DNA from: Oscillospiraceae bacterium
Lineage (GTDB): Bacteria > Bacillota > Clostridia > Oscillospirales > Oscillospiraceae
Assembly: GCA_902795345.1 (NCBI GenBank)
Contig: CADBKO010000013.1
Location: 30,884-94,883 of the forward strand
Direction: 5' to 3'
Length of the DNA stretch: 64,000 nucleotides
Positions 1-8,406 of this stretch are shown here, one piece after another. How positions within the stretch are numbered: position 1 is the first letter of the stretch; every line of letters starts with the position of its first letter. Both the position numbers and the translations under genes were made by a program. Below the pieces are notes generated by a model. That model ran no database searches, had not been told where the DNA came from, and saw nothing but the letters and a program-made list of their open reading frames with translations.

Positions 1-485
1 ATGGCAATGACGCCGGCGATGGCGGCGCGGCGCTTCTGCCCGCCGGACAGATCGAAGGGAGACTTATCCAGCATATCCGGGTCCAGGCCGACGAAATCCG
101 CCGCCTCCAGGACCCGCTGGTCGATCTCCGCCTTGTCCAGTTTCATATTCTTCGGTCCGTAGGCGATGTCCGCGCGGACGGTCTCCTCAAAGAGCTGGTA
201 CTCCGGGTATTGGAACACAAGGCCCACCTTGGAGCGGACCTGCCTTGTGCGGGCAGCCGAGGTGAATATCTCCTCTCCCTCCACCAGAACGCTGCCGGAG
301 GTGGGCTTCAAAAGCCCGTTCAAATGCTGGACAAAGGTGGATTTTCCGGAACCGGTATGGCCGATGATGCCGATGAACTCCCCCCTGGACGCGGAAAAAT
401 CCACGTCCTTCACCGCGACGTGTTCAAACGGGGTGCCTTCGCTGTAAATATGCGTCAGCTTTTTTGTCTCAATGAGCGGCGTCAA
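1..485 (-). CDS. ecfA2: ECF transporter ATP-binding subunit EcfA2 (partial, 3' end outside window)
   Basis: Second ATPase of an energy-coupling factor vitamin importer, acting at the inner face of the membrane with EcfA1 and EcfT. Only the N-terminal part is present; the gene runs off the left edge just after the ABC signature, read as LSGGQKRR, close to the window start. The gene begins with a TTG codon at 485 that overlaps the TGA stop of ecfA1 in a TTGA, so the two are translationally coupled. The opening residues (LTPLIETKKLTHIYSEGTPF) are the usual EcfA2 N-terminus. ecfT would be expected next, beyond the window. The family is clear; the start is inferred from the overlap. Confidence 0.85.
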   Translation of the reverse strand, partial: MTPLIETKKLTHIYSEGTPFEHVAVKDVDFSASRGEFIGIIGHTGSGKSTFVQHLNGLLKPTSGSVLVEGEEIFTSAARTRQVRSKVGLVFQYPEYQLFEETVRADIAYGPKNMKLDKAEIDQRVLEAADFVGLDPDMLDKSPFDLSGGQKRRAAIAGVIA

Positions 486-1333
486 GCTTCCCGATCTCCT
501 TTGAATTGCTGATAAAGCGCATCGGCACATTCCTCCACGGTCAGTGCGTCCAGCGGCAGGTCATAGCCCAGCTTATTCAGCTCGTACATCAAGCCCACCG
601 TGGCGGGAACGTCCAGTCCGTTAGCGCGCATCAGTTCCACCCGGGGGAATACTTCCCGCGGCGTTCCGTCCGCGACGATCTCCCCGTCGGACATGATGAT
701 GAGCCGGTCGGCTTCGATACATTCATCCATATGATGGGTGATGAGGACAACGGTGATCCCAAGCTCCCGATTCAGCCGATGGACGGTCTCCAGCACTTCC
801 CGCCGCCCCGCCGGGTCCAGCATGGCAGTGGGCTCGTCCAGCACGATGCAGCGGGGGCGCATGGCCACGATGCCCGCGATGGCGACTCTCTGCTTCTGGC
901 CGCCGGAGAGGAGGTGGGGCGCATGTGTGCGGTATTCGTACATGCCCACGTCCTTCAGCGCTTCGTCCACCCGCAGGCGGATCTCCTCGGAGGGGATGCC
1001 CATGTTTTCGGGGCCGAAGGCCACATCGTCCTCCACCACATTGGCGACGATCTGATTGTCCGGATTCTGGAACACCATGCCCACGGTGCGCCGGATCTCC
1101 AGCAGCTTTTCCTCATCCGCGGAGTCCATGCCGTCTATCCATACTTTGCCGCCTGTGGGCAGCAGGATGCCGTTGAGATGCTTGGCAAAGGTGCTTTTGC
1201 CGGAACCGTTGTGGCCCAGCACCGCCACAAAGGAGCCCGATTCGATCCCGATATCCAGGGATTTCAGGATGGGTTCCTCGTCGCTCTCCGGTTCATAGCT
1301 GAAAACCAGCTTTTCCGTTTGGATGATCTTCAT
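482..1333 (-). CDS. ecfA1: ECF transporter ATP-binding subunit EcfA1
   Basis: ATPase of the shared ECF module that powers uptake of vitamins through exchangeable S components; ThiT at 62.3 kb in this window is one candidate partner. The 283-residue protein has Walker A GHNGSGKST (about 40-48), Q-loop Gln89, signature LSGGQ (142-146), Walker B IVLDEP (163-168) and the switch His near 200. Length is normal for the family. It lies 19 bases after the methyltransferase gene and overlaps ecfA2 by four bases, so the three are probably cotranscribed. Confidence 0.92.
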   Translation of the reverse strand: MKIIQTEKLVFSYEPESDEEPILKSLDIGIESGSFVAVLGHNGSGKSTFAKHLNGILLPTGGKVWIDGMDSADEEKLLEIRRTVGMVFQNPDNQIVANVVEDDVAFGPENMGIPSEEIRLRVDEALKDVGMYEYRTHAPHLLSGGQKQRVAIAGIVAMRPRCIVLDEPTAMLDPAGRREVLETVHRLNRELGITVVLITHHMDECIEADRLIIMSDGEIVADGTPREVFPRVELMRANGLDVPATVGLMYELNKLGYDLPLDALTVEECADALYQQFKGDREA

Positions 1334-1352
1334 ATCTTCCCGTCTTCCCGGC

Positions 1353-2210
1353 TCACGCCAGCCAGCGGCAGGCAGCGCCGCAGGGCAGCGTCAGGCCGCT
1401 TTTCGTAACCGGCAGCCCCAGCTCCTGACTCTCGCTCTTTCCACCCCAGCGGGCGGAAAACACGGTCTCCGACAGATAGGTGAGCACCGAGGGGCTGAGG
1501 CCGGTGGTATAGGAGTTGATAAGCACAAACAGCGGTTTTTCACTGAGGACGCCGCAGCAAAGCTGCAGGAAATCCCACAGGCTGTCCTCCAGCTTCCATA
1601 CTTCCCCCGTCGGACCCCGGCCATAGGAAGGAGGGTCCATGATGATGGCGTCGTATGTCTTGCCCCGGCGTATCTCTTTTTCCACGAATTTCCGGCAGTC
1701 GTCCACGATCCAGCGGATGGGCTTGTCGGACAGGCCGGAGGCGGCCGCGTTCTCCTTGGCCCAGGCTACCATGCCCTTGGCGGCATCCACATGGCATACG
1801 GTGGCGCCCGCTGCCGCGGCGGCGAGAGAGGCGGCCCCGGTGTAGGCAAAAAGGTTCAGAACCCGGACGCTCCGCCCCGCACGACGGATAACGTCGTCGA
1901 TAAAGGCCCAATTCGCCGCCTGCTCCGGGAATATGCCGGTATGCTTGAAATTCATGAGCTTTACCTGGAAGGTCAGGTTCCCTTCCCGGATCTGCCAGGA
2001 AGCGGGCACTTCAGATTTGATCCATCTGCCGCCTCCGGATTCCGAGCGGCGGTAGACTGCGTCCGCTCTATCCCAATCTCTGTCCTTCGGCGTCTGCCAG
2101 ATGGCCTGCGGGTCCGGACGGCGCAGGACATACTGCCCCCAGCGCTCCAGCTTTTCGCCGCCGGAGCAGTCCAGAAGCTCATAGTCCTTCCAGTGCTCGC
2201 TGACCCACAT
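1353..2210 (-). CDS. Class I SAM-dependent methyltransferase, RlmI-like
   Basis: Predicted RNA or small-substrate methyltransferase. The SAM-binding motif NLFAYTGAAS and the catalytic DPPSYGRG motif resemble the catalytic half of the 23S rRNA cytosine-C5 methyltransferase RlmI, but the N-terminal PUA domain is missing, so the target is uncertain. I place the start at ATG 2210 because a GGAGG box lies six bases upstream and a promoter sits at 2252-2280; an in-frame ATG at 2234 has no better signal. The protein is 285 residues. It heads the unit that continues into ecfA1-ecfA2. Confidence 0.75.
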   Translation of the reverse strand: MWVSEHWKDYELLDCSGGEKLERWGQYVLRRPDPQAIWQTPKDRDWDRADAVYRRSESGGGRWIKSEVPASWQIREGNLTFQVKLMNFKHTGIFPEQAANWAFIDDVIRRAGRSVRVLNLFAYTGAASLAAAAAGATVCHVDAAKGMVAWAKENAAASGLSDKPIRWIVDDCRKFVEKEIRRGKTYDAIIMDPPSYGRGPTGEVWKLEDSLWDFLQLCCGVLSEKPLFVLINSYTTGLSPSVLTYLSETVFSARWGGKSESQELGLPVTKSGLTLPCGAACRWLA

Positions 2211-2251
2211 GATAGACCTCCGCCGAATACGCATAGCTCAAGTAATTTTAG

Positions 2252-2280
2252 AGTATAACACAAAGCCCAATAGTTCGCAA
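2252..2280 (-). promoter_or_regulatory. Sigma-A type promoter for methyltransferase-ecfA1-ecfA2
   Basis: On the minus strand a -35 box TTGCGA (2275-2280) and a -10 box TATACT (2252-2257) are separated by 17 bases, 42 bases before the chosen methyltransferase start. Match by eye only. Confidence 0.6.
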
Positions 2281-2327
2281 ATGGTTTTTCAGGATTTACA
2301 CACGGTTCATATTTCTCGCCGGCATAC

Positions 2328-2366
2328 AAAGGGAGCAGAGCTTTCGGCCCTGCTCCCTTTTTTTCG
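2328..2366 (-). terminator. Rho-independent terminator after ispA
   Basis: An 11-bp perfect stem (AAAGGGAGCAG with CTGCTCCCTTT) with an 11-base loop lies just downstream of ispA. The U-run is longer when read on the plus strand, but the stem can act in both directions. Confidence 0.65.
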
Positions 2367-2373
2367 TCACGAT

Positions 2374-3219
2374 TCAGTTTTTTCTGCCCGCCAGCTGCCT
2401 GGTGAGCCAGATCAGGAAATCCGGCGCTCCGAATTCCGAACGAAGGATACTTATGGCCTTCTCTGTCTCCTCCTGCACCAGGCGGCGGCAATGTTCCGCG
2501 CCCCGCAGGGCGAGAAGGGTGGATTTCCCGTTCTTCTCGTCGGAGCCTACGGGCTTTCCCAGCTCTTCGGTGCTGCTCTCCACATCCAGCAGGTCGTCCC
2601 GCAGCTGGAAGGCTATGCCCATGGCTCTGCCGCAGGCGTCGGCAGCCGGGAGCTTATCAAAGGCTTCCGCGCACACGCAGCCCATCGTGCAGGCGGCGGC
2701 AATGAGAGAAGCGGTCTTCCCGTCGTTGAGCGCATATATCTCCTCTTCCGAAAGGTCCCGGTCCTCCCCGTCCAGGTCCAGGAACTGACCGCCGCAGATG
2801 CCGCGGTAACCGGCGGCATCCGCCAAAATGCGGGCCGCCTCCGCCCGGACACGGGGCGGGCGGGCAGAACGCAGGATCGCGCTGTAAGCCTCGGCCTGAA
2901 GAGCGTCGCCGGCCAGCAGAGCCAGCCATTCCCCGTAGACCACATGGTTCGTGGGCTTTCCCCGGCGCAGCTCGTCGTTGTCCATGGCCGGAAGGTCGTC
3001 GTGAATCAGGGAGGAGGTATGCAGCATCTCGATGCCGCAGGCCGCATCCAGGGCAGAGTCCGCCTCCCCGCCGCAGGCCCGGCAGAATTCCAAGGTCAGG
3101 ATGGGCCGCAGCCGCTTCCCCCCCGCCAGCAAGCTGTATCGCATGGCTTCCGTCAGCCGGTCCTTTCGCGGCAAAAGCCTGTCCAGGTGCTCTTCCACCA
3201 GCTGCTTGTCCGCAGCCAT
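2374..3219 (-). CDS. ispA: Polyprenyl synthetase (farnesyl/geranyl diphosphate synthase)
   Basis: Trans-prenyltransferase that condenses isopentenyl diphosphate with allylic diphosphates to make short-chain prenyl precursors for quinones, undecaprenol and other isoprenoids. The first Asp-rich motif DDLPAMD and the second DDLLD, which bind Mg-diphosphate, are both present, as is the GGKRLRP substrate-binding motif. The start at ATG 3219, seven bases after the xseB stop, follows an AAGGAG box; the longer open frame upstream overlaps xseB and looks like read-through. The protein is 281 residues, normal for IspA. It is the last gene of the spoIIIA-nusB-xse cluster, as in many clostridia. Confidence 0.9.
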   Translation of the reverse strand: MAADKQLVEEHLDRLLPRKDRLTEAMRYSLLAGGKRLRPILTLEFCRACGGEADSALDAACGIEMLHTSSLIHDDLPAMDNDELRRGKPTNHVVYGEWLALLAGDALQAEAYSAILRSARPPRVRAEAARILADAAGYRGICGGQFLDLDGEDRDLSEEEIYALNDGKTASLIAAACTMGCVCAEAFDKLPAADACGRAMGIAFQLRDDLLDVESSTEELGKPVGSDEKNGKSTLLALRGAEHCRRLVQEETEKAISILRSEFGAPDFLIWLTRQLAGRKN

Positions 3220-3226
3220 CCTCTCC

Positions 3227-3469
3227 TTATTCTCCAAGGTCGAACTCCGTTTCCGCCGGCGCGCCGTCCGCTCCCTTGGAGAGAACGACGACTTTCTTTT
3301 CCGCTTCATTCAAAAGGTCGTCGCAGCGCTTTGCCAGCTTGGTGCCCTCCTCAAAGAGCTTGATGGAATCCTCCAGAGGCGCGTCCCCCTTTTCCAGCAG
3401 GCGGACGATCTCCTCCAGGCGGAGCATGCTGTCTTCAAAGCTCATCTTTGTTTTCTTTTCACTTGCCAT
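3227..3469 (-). CDS. xseB: Exodeoxyribonuclease VII small subunit
   Basis: Small helical subunit of exonuclease VII, which degrades single-stranded DNA in both directions during repair. The 80-residue sequence SFEDSMLRLEEIVRLLEKGD followed by LEDSIKLFEEGTKL is typical of the family. Its ATG overlaps the end of xseA by 11 bases, which fits coupled production of the two subunits. Confidence 0.93.
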   Translation of the reverse strand: MASEKKTKMSFEDSMLRLEEIVRLLEKGDAPLEDSIKLFEEGTKLAKRCDDLLNEAEKKVVVLSKGADGAPAETEFDLGE

Positions 3470-4685
3470 ACCTGTTCACCTCACACGCCGGATCCTCCTC
3501 GACCCGGCAGCCTACGTCCCCGTCCGCCAGCTTGAGCCGCAGCCGCTGTCCGGGTGCGGCGTCCTTTCTGCTGCGGAGTATCCTGCCTTCTTCCGTTTCC
3601 GCGATCGCATAACCGCGGCCCAGAACTTTCAGGGGACTCATGGCGTCCAGGGCGGCGACGCCCTGGGCCAGCCTGCCCCGCTTATCCGAAACGCTGCTGC
3701 GGAAGGAAGCCTGCAAAAGCGCTGCGGCGTGATCCAGCGCCAGGCGCCGGTCCGCCACATAAGCGCCGGGGTCCGTCAGCACGCGGCGCTGCCGGAGCTG
3801 TTCCAGCCTTTCCCGCCCGGTATCCACCCGGGCCAGGAGCGCCGACAGCATCTGCTTTCTGGCCGCCAGGAGCGAAGCATGGAGCTCGCTCTGATCCGGC
3901 ACGGCCAGCTCCGCCCCGTTGGAGGGCGTGGCCGCCCGCAGGTCCGCCACATAATCCGCAATGGTCACATCCGGCTCATGTCCGACGGCGGAAATAATGG
4001 GTATTTCCGATTCATAGATGGCTCTGGCGACACGCTCGTCATTGAAGGCCCACAAGTCCTCGATGGAACCGCCGCCCCGGCCCGTGATGATGAGGTCCGC
4101 AACCTTCCACCGGTTGGCATAGCGGATGGCGGAAACGATCTCCGGCGGGGCTTCCGCACCCTGGACGCGAACGGGCATCACGATCAGCTTCGCCACCGGG
4201 TATCGCTTTGTCGCCACCCGGATCACATCCCGCACGGCAGCGCCTGCGGACGACGTGATGACGGCGATGCGCTCCGGATAGGGCGGCAGGGGCTTTTTGT
4301 GGTCACGGTCAAAAAGGCCCTCCTCCGCCAGCTTGGCTTTCAGCTGTTCAAAGGCTGCGTGCAGGTCCCCCACCCCGTCGGGCACCAGCTCCGTTGCATA
4401 GAGCTGATAGACGCCGTCCCGGGGATAAACGGTGATCCGCCCCAGGGCGATCACCTTCATGCCGCTTTCGGGCCGGAAGCGAAGACGCGACGCTTCCCGG
4501 CGGAACATGACCGCTTTCAGCGTCGCTTCCTCATCCTTGATGGTGAAATAATGGTGGCCCGAGGGATAAATTTTATAATTGCTCAGCTCGCCCCGAACAT
4601 AGATATGCTGCAGGCTGCTCTCCCCATCCAGCAGATCCTTGATCTGCCTGGTGAGCTCGCTTACGGACCAGACATTGTCATTCAT
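3459..4685 (-). CDS. xseA: Exodeoxyribonuclease VII large subunit
   Basis: Catalytic subunit of exonuclease VII. The N-terminal OB-fold (SVSELTRQIKDLLDG, then YVRGELSNYK) binds single-stranded DNA; the catalytic domain contains the conserved ITSSAGAAVRD, GRGGGSIEDLW and SAVGHEPD segments. I start at ATG 4685 (MNDNVWSVSEL), eight bases inside the nusB end, rather than at the longer in-frame start at 4751, because the family begins here. Length is 408 residues, normal for XseA. Confidence 0.93.
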   Translation of the reverse strand: MNDNVWSVSELTRQIKDLLDGESSLQHIYVRGELSNYKIYPSGHHYFTIKDEEATLKAVMFRREASRLRFRPESGMKVIALGRITVYPRDGVYQLYATELVPDGVGDLHAAFEQLKAKLAEEGLFDRDHKKPLPPYPERIAVITSSAGAAVRDVIRVATKRYPVAKLIVMPVRVQGAEAPPEIVSAIRYANRWKVADLIITGRGGGSIEDLWAFNDERVARAIYESEIPIISAVGHEPDVTIADYVADLRAATPSNGAELAVPDQSELHASLLAARKQMLSALLARVDTGRERLEQLRQRRVLTDPGAYVADRRLALDHAAALLQASFRSSVSDKRGRLAQGVAALDAMSPLKVLGRGYAIAETEEGRILRSRKDAAPGQRLRLKLADGDVGCRVEEDPACEVNRYGK

Positions 4686-5127
4686 GATGCTCGTTTTCGA
4701 TAAAGGCCGCCAGGATCCCGTTGACAAATCCGGCGATGTCCCGCCCCTCATAGGTCTTTGCCAGCTCTACCGCCTCGTTGGCCGCGACTTTATAGGGCAC
4801 CTCCGGCTGATAGAGTATCTCATACATGGCGATGCGCAGGATCGCGGCCGCCACCCGGGAGATGCGGGAAAACTCCCAATTCTTCGCGTATTTCTCGATA
4901 TAGCCGTCCAGCTCCGCGGCATGCTCGGACACGCCCTCCGCCAGACGGCGGATATAGGCCAGCTGCCTATCGTCCGGATAATCGGCATAGGCCTCGTCTT
5001 CGGTTTTCAGGGTGGCAAAATAATCGGGCTCAAAGAAGGCGTCCAGCATCTCCCGGATATCCATACGGTTCATCACCGTGGCGAAGCTCAGATGCATGGC
5101 GATCTCCCGCGCCGTCCTTCTGGTCAT
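4678..5127 (-). CDS. nusB: Transcription antitermination factor NusB
   Basis: All-helical RNA-binding protein that, with NusE (S10), recognises boxA in rRNA leaders and supports antitermination. The N-terminus TRRTAREIAMHLSFA and the C-terminal segment VAANEAVELAKTYEGRDIAGFVNGIL are characteristic, although the protein opens shorter than some homologues. A good ribosome-binding site (AAGGAGAG) precedes the ATG. It lies between asp23 and xseA, the common clostridial arrangement. Confidence 0.9.
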   Translation of the reverse strand: MTRRTAREIAMHLSFATVMNRMDIREMLDAFFEPDYFATLKTEDEAYADYPDDRQLAYIRRLAEGVSEHAAELDGYIEKYAKNWEFSRISRVAAAILRIAMYEILYQPEVPYKVAANEAVELAKTYEGRDIAGFVNGILAAFIENEHHE

Positions 5128-5161
5128 TGGTTTCTCTCCTTACAACTCAAAACAGGACAAG

Positions 5162-5190
5162 GCGCGTTTTCCCCTCTGGCGAAAACGCGC
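5162..5190 (-). terminator. Hairpin between asp23 and nusB (possible attenuator)
   Basis: A perfect 10-bp inverted repeat (GCGCGTTTTC with GAAAACGCGC, 9-base loop) sits in the only sizeable gap inside the cluster. Read in the direction of the genes it lacks a strong U-run, so it may be a weak terminator or an mRNA-stabilising hairpin that changes expression of nusB relative to asp23. Confidence 0.45.
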
Positions 5191-5202
5191 TTTTCCATTC
5201 CA

Positions 5203-5583
5203 TTAAGCCTGCTTCGTCTTATCGAAAGCGATGCCGGTTACATTCACGTTGACGGCGCTCACCGGCACCCCCGTCATATCCCGCACGGACTTGGAAATGG
5301 CATCCTGGATATCCCTGGAGACCTTGGTGACGGAATAACCGAAACGCACGGTGATATACACGTCCACCGCCACGCTTTTCTCCTCGGTGGTGATGCGCAC
5401 GCCGCGGGAAGCATTCCTGCGGCCGATCAGCTCCGCAAGGTCACCCGGAATCCCGGCGGCAGGACCGCCGAAGCCTTCCACCTCGCGCATGGCTTCCCAG
5501 GCGATGATGGCGATAACGTCCTCGGAAATATTGACGCTGCCGTCCTCCGTGCTGCTGATGATGTAATCCTTGCTCTCCGCCAT
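5203..5583 (-). CDS. Asp23/Gls24 family envelope stress protein
   Basis: Small acidic protein of the Asp23 (DUF322) family, which in Gram-positive bacteria associates with the inner membrane and is linked to alkaline and envelope stress. The sequence shows the family pattern: GSVNISEDVIAIIAWEA, the RGVRITTEEKSVAVDVYI strand pair and a VNVNVTGIAF ending. A strong AGGAGG box lies six bases before the ATG. In clostridia this gene commonly sits between spoIIIAH and nusB, as here. Molecular role of this copy is not known. Confidence 0.88.
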   Translation of the reverse strand: MAESKDYIISSTEDGSVNISEDVIAIIAWEAMREVEGFGGPAAGIPGDLAELIGRRNASRGVRITTEEKSVAVDVYITVRFGYSVTKVSRDIQDAISKSVRDMTGVPVSAVNVNVTGIAFDKTKQA

Positions 5584-5646
5584 GGCAAACCTCCTGATAA
5601 ATGATTCATTCAGGTAAGTATACCACGCCCTTTTTGAAAATGGAAG

Positions 5647-6210
5647 TCATTTTACCTCGATTATTTTGATCTGCTCCGTGTTCAGGTCCGTTTTCTCCAG
5701 AACGATGTCCGTGATGCGGCTCACGGCGGTAAAGGTCAGGCCCGAGGGCGGCGCGGGGACCGCAACGATGGCGCTCTGCCCATCCAGGAACACCAGGCAG
5801 TCCTCAAAGCCCTTCGCCATGACCAGGGATTCGATCTCCGCCTCCGCAACGGTGTACTGCGCCATGACGGTGATGGCGTCCATCGCGCCGCTCACGGCTT
5901 CCGCCGCCGCGCTCTCATTCTCCGCCGCCTCCCGCAGTGTGGAGATGGCGCTGTCCCTGGCCTGCTGGCGGGTGAGCCGGGCGGAGGTGAAATACTCCGT
6001 CACGGCGCTGGCGGTGCTGACCGCCGGGACCGGCGCTTCGTAGAACAGCCCTTCGCCATCCCCTTCTGCGCTGACGGCGCTGACGGTCTCCCTTGCTCCC
6101 GGCTCCGACAAGGTCTCCTCCTGCCGGTTGTAGGCCCAGTTCAGATAAACCGCCACACATACGAACAGGATGGCGGCCAGGATGATCGCGTTTCGTTTGA
6201 TGATTTTCAT
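5647..6210 (-). CDS. spoIIIAH: Stage III sporulation protein AH
   Basis: Mother-cell component of the A-Q channel that joins mother cell and forespore; its extracellular domain, homologous to the YscJ/FliF ring proteins, binds forespore SpoIIQ. One N-terminal membrane segment (IILAAILFVCVAVYLNWAY), a variable linker, then a conserved domain ending ITDIVLEKTDLNTEQIKIIEVK. I prefer ATG 6210 (MKIIKRN); an ATG at 6222 is also possible. It is the last spoIIIA gene. Confidence 0.9.
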   Translation of the reverse strand: MKIIKRNAIILAAILFVCVAVYLNWAYNRQEETLSEPGARETVSAVSAEGDGEGLFYEAPVPAVSTASAVTEYFTSARLTRQQARDSAISTLREAAENESAAAEAVSGAMDAITVMAQYTVAEAEIESLVMAKGFEDCLVFLDGQSAIVAVPAPPSGLTFTAVSRITDIVLEKTDLNTEQIKIIEVK

Positions 6211-6249
6211 AACTACCCCCATTTGCGCCCTGCGGCGTTATTTGACTTT

Positions 6250-6735
6250 CTATCTGCCGGTCACCACGGTGATCCGGTCCGAACTGAGACCGGTAAGCGA
6301 AGCCACTGCCTGGGTCACGGCCAGCTTCAATGCGCTGCCGCTGCCTTCGGTCACGATCAGCGCGCCACGGTAGCGGGGATACGCGATCTTCACGGTCAGT
6401 GCTTCATCCCCCACCCGGGCGACCTCGCTCCGCTCCTCGTTCCGGGCGCTGTCCGCTTCGCTCTGCCGGTCCGAATCCAGATTTCGGGCGTATTCCCTTT
6501 CCTCGGAAGCCTCCAGGCTCAGCACCACCGTCACCTTCCCCGCCCCCTCGATGCGGCTGAGGGCAGCCTCGATCCGCTTTTCCTCCTCTTCCAGAGAAAA
6601 GGAGAATTCCAGCATCTTGACCGGTTCGGCGGAAGAAGTGTGCTTCGGCAGCAGGAGGAGCATTCCGGCCCCCATAGCCAGGAGGACCCACACCGTCTGC
6701 TTCGGTATCTTTTTCCACACGCTAACCAGCATCAT
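6250..6735 (-). CDS. spoIIIAG: Stage III sporulation protein AG
   Basis: Ring-forming component of the SpoIIIA-SpoIIQ feeding-tube complex. A single membrane helix (about residues 13-30) is followed by an extracellular domain with the conserved IEGAGKVTVVLSLE segment and the C-terminal SSDRITVVTGR. The gene overlaps the end of spoIIIAF by 14 bases, and its first two codons are both ATG. Length (161) is a little shorter than the Bacillus protein. Confidence 0.88.
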   Translation of the reverse strand: MMLVSVWKKIPKQTVWVLLAMGAGMLLLLPKHTSSAEPVKMLEFSFSLEEEEKRIEAALSRIEGAGKVTVVLSLEASEEREYARNLDSDRQSEADSARNEERSEVARVGDEALTVKIAYPRYRGALIVTEGSGSALKLAVTQAVASLTGLSSDRITVVTGR

Positions 6736-7216
6736 CCAGGCTCCATGTCTGCCGCTGAGGCGGTATGCCCAGTTCCCCTTCCAGCAGCAGGGAAAGGGCT
6801 TCCTTCTGCTGCTGCGTGACCGAGCCCGTCAGGTCGATGGACCAGGGCACGGGCATGCCGCCGCTGTCTTTTAATCGAATGCGGACGCCCAGCTTCCGTA
6901 TCCCCAGCCGCTGTGCTGCATCCCATATATATTCCTCCGTTTCCCTTCTTATGATGCGGCTGTAAAGTTCCATGGAAAGTTCATCCGTATCCGCCGCGAG
7001 CCCGGTTTCTTCCAGCCTCCGCAGGGTCAGCAGCTCCGTGAGTTTCTCCTCATCCAGACGGCGAAGCGGCTGGATGAGGAGGATCGTCAGCATAAGGGCG
7101 CAGGTCAGCTTCACCGAGCGTTTTTCGCTGCCCTCCGGTATCAGCAGGAGCACGACGGCGCAGAATATGGAGCCGACAGCCATGGTGCGCACCCATTCCC
7201 CCAGGCTCTGGATCAT
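6722..7216 (-). CDS. spoIIIAF: Stage III sporulation protein AF
   Basis: Membrane protein of the SpoIIIA channel. Two N-terminal hydrophobic helices (about residues 9-28 and 34-52) precede a soluble domain with the motif GIRKLGVRIRLKDSG. The start is ATG 7216, inside an ATGA overlap with spoIIIAE. The frame stays open far upstream, but that part is out of register with any spoIIIA protein and overlaps spoIIIAE. Length is 164 residues. Confidence 0.88.
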   Translation of the reverse strand: MIQSLGEWVRTMAVGSIFCAVVLLLIPEGSEKRSVKLTCALMLTILLIQPLRRLDEEKLTELLTLRRLEETGLAADTDELSMELYSRIIRRETEEYIWDAAQRLGIRKLGVRIRLKDSGGMPVPWSIDLTGSVTQQQKEALSLLLEGELGIPPQRQTWSLDDAG

Positions 7217-8406
7217 AGGACCACCGAGCGCATCAGCGCATACACAGAGAAATACAGCATGAGCCCGCAGGAGCCGATGCACCCCAGCGTAAGCGCCATG
7301 GATTCGCTGATGCGGCGCAGGAGCCGGGCCATCCGTTCCTCCGACAGTTCCGCCGAGATCGCCGATATGCCTTTTAGCAGCAGGTAGCGAATTCCCGTTT
7401 GGATAAAGGGGGCGAGGATGACGGAAGCCACTGCCAGAAGCCCGAAGGAGCCGACAGACTGACGGATCACGGCGGCAGCCGCCAGGATGGAGGAGGCCGC
7501 GTCCCCTGCGATGCTGCCCACCACGGGGAGCATGGTGGATACGGCGGTCTTTGCGGAACGGACGATGGCGGCGTCTGCGGCGTTGGAGGCCATGGACGTC
7601 AGGCTGAGATACAGGGTAAAGCCCAGCATCAGGCAGGACAGCACCGCCCCGCCGCACCACTTGAGAAAACCAAGCACGCCGCTCATCACGCCTCCGCCTG
7701 CTGCCGCTTCCGCCGCTGCTGCTGCCAGATACAGGCGGATCAGAGGCATGACGAAGGTACAGCAAAGATTCGTAAGGACATTCAGGAACAGGGCGGCTGC
7801 GGAATACTTGGCCGCCGCAGCCGTTACCTGGCCGGAGAGCAAAGCCGCGCTGCCCAGCACCGGCAGCAGCGCATTGGCGACGTCCTGGAGCTTACACACC
7901 GTCGCTTCCGCCAAAGCTGTCATGCTGTCGTGCCCGGCGCTTAGCAGAAGCAGTATCGCAGCGGCTCCGGCCAGGGCAGCTCCATCGAAGCTGCCCCCCG
8001 TAGGTCCAAGCACCGTCCGCACAGCGGACAGCAGGAATACCGTCAGCAAAACGCCCGTCAGATCCCGGATCAGGGCCGGGGACACGATAGTCTTGATCGT
8101 ATCCCGGACAAGATCCCCCAGGAACCCTTCCACATCGTAACCGTCCCGGACGCTGCCGTATTCCGTCAGTCCCAGCTCCTCCGCCGTTTCCTCAAGTTCA
8201 TCTGCTCCGATAGCCTCCGCCAGTTCTTCCCCGTCCTCCGCAGCGCGGACAGGCGAGCACAATACAAGGGCGGCAAGCAGGATCAGGCATAGTCGAACAC
8301 AAGCTGCAAAAGGCTTTGGAGCAAAGGCAGAGAAACGCAGAGAACGGCGCAGGCGCAGGCCAGCTCCACCGCATGGGCGGCCAGGGCTTGTCCCGCGTCC
8401 CGGCAT
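7213..8406 (-). CDS. spoIIIAE: Stage III sporulation protein AE (start uncertain)
   Basis: Polytopic membrane protein of the SpoIIIA channel, possibly the export apparatus-like core. A signal peptide (CLILLAALVLCSPVRA, followed by AEDG) is followed by six or more transmembrane segments and ends in the ATGA overlap with spoIIIAF. The start is a problem: next to the signal peptide there is no in-frame ATG, GTG or TTG. The nearest in-frame ATG is 8406, which would overlap spoIIIAD by 124 bases and lacks a ribosome-binding site; it gives 397 residues, about the Bacillus length. A rare start codon or a sequence error near 8290-8340 are alternatives. Confidence 0.82.
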   Translation of the reverse strand: MPGRGTSPGRPCGGAGLRLRRSLRFSAFAPKPFAACVRLCLILLAALVLCSPVRAAEDGEELAEAIGADELEETAEELGLTEYGSVRDGYDVEGFLGDLVRDTIKTIVSPALIRDLTGVLLTVFLLSAVRTVLGPTGGSFDGAALAGAAAILLLLSAGHDSMTALAEATVCKLQDVANALLPVLGSAALLSGQVTAAAAKYSAAALFLNVLTNLCCTFVMPLIRLYLAAAAAEAAAGGGVMSGVLGFLKWCGGAVLSCLMLGFTLYLSLTSMASNAADAAIVRSAKTAVSTMLPVVGSIAGDAASSILAAAAVIRQSVGSFGLLAVASVILAPFIQTGIRYLLLKGISAISAELSEERMARLLRRISESMALTLGCIGSCGLMLYFSVYALMRSVVL

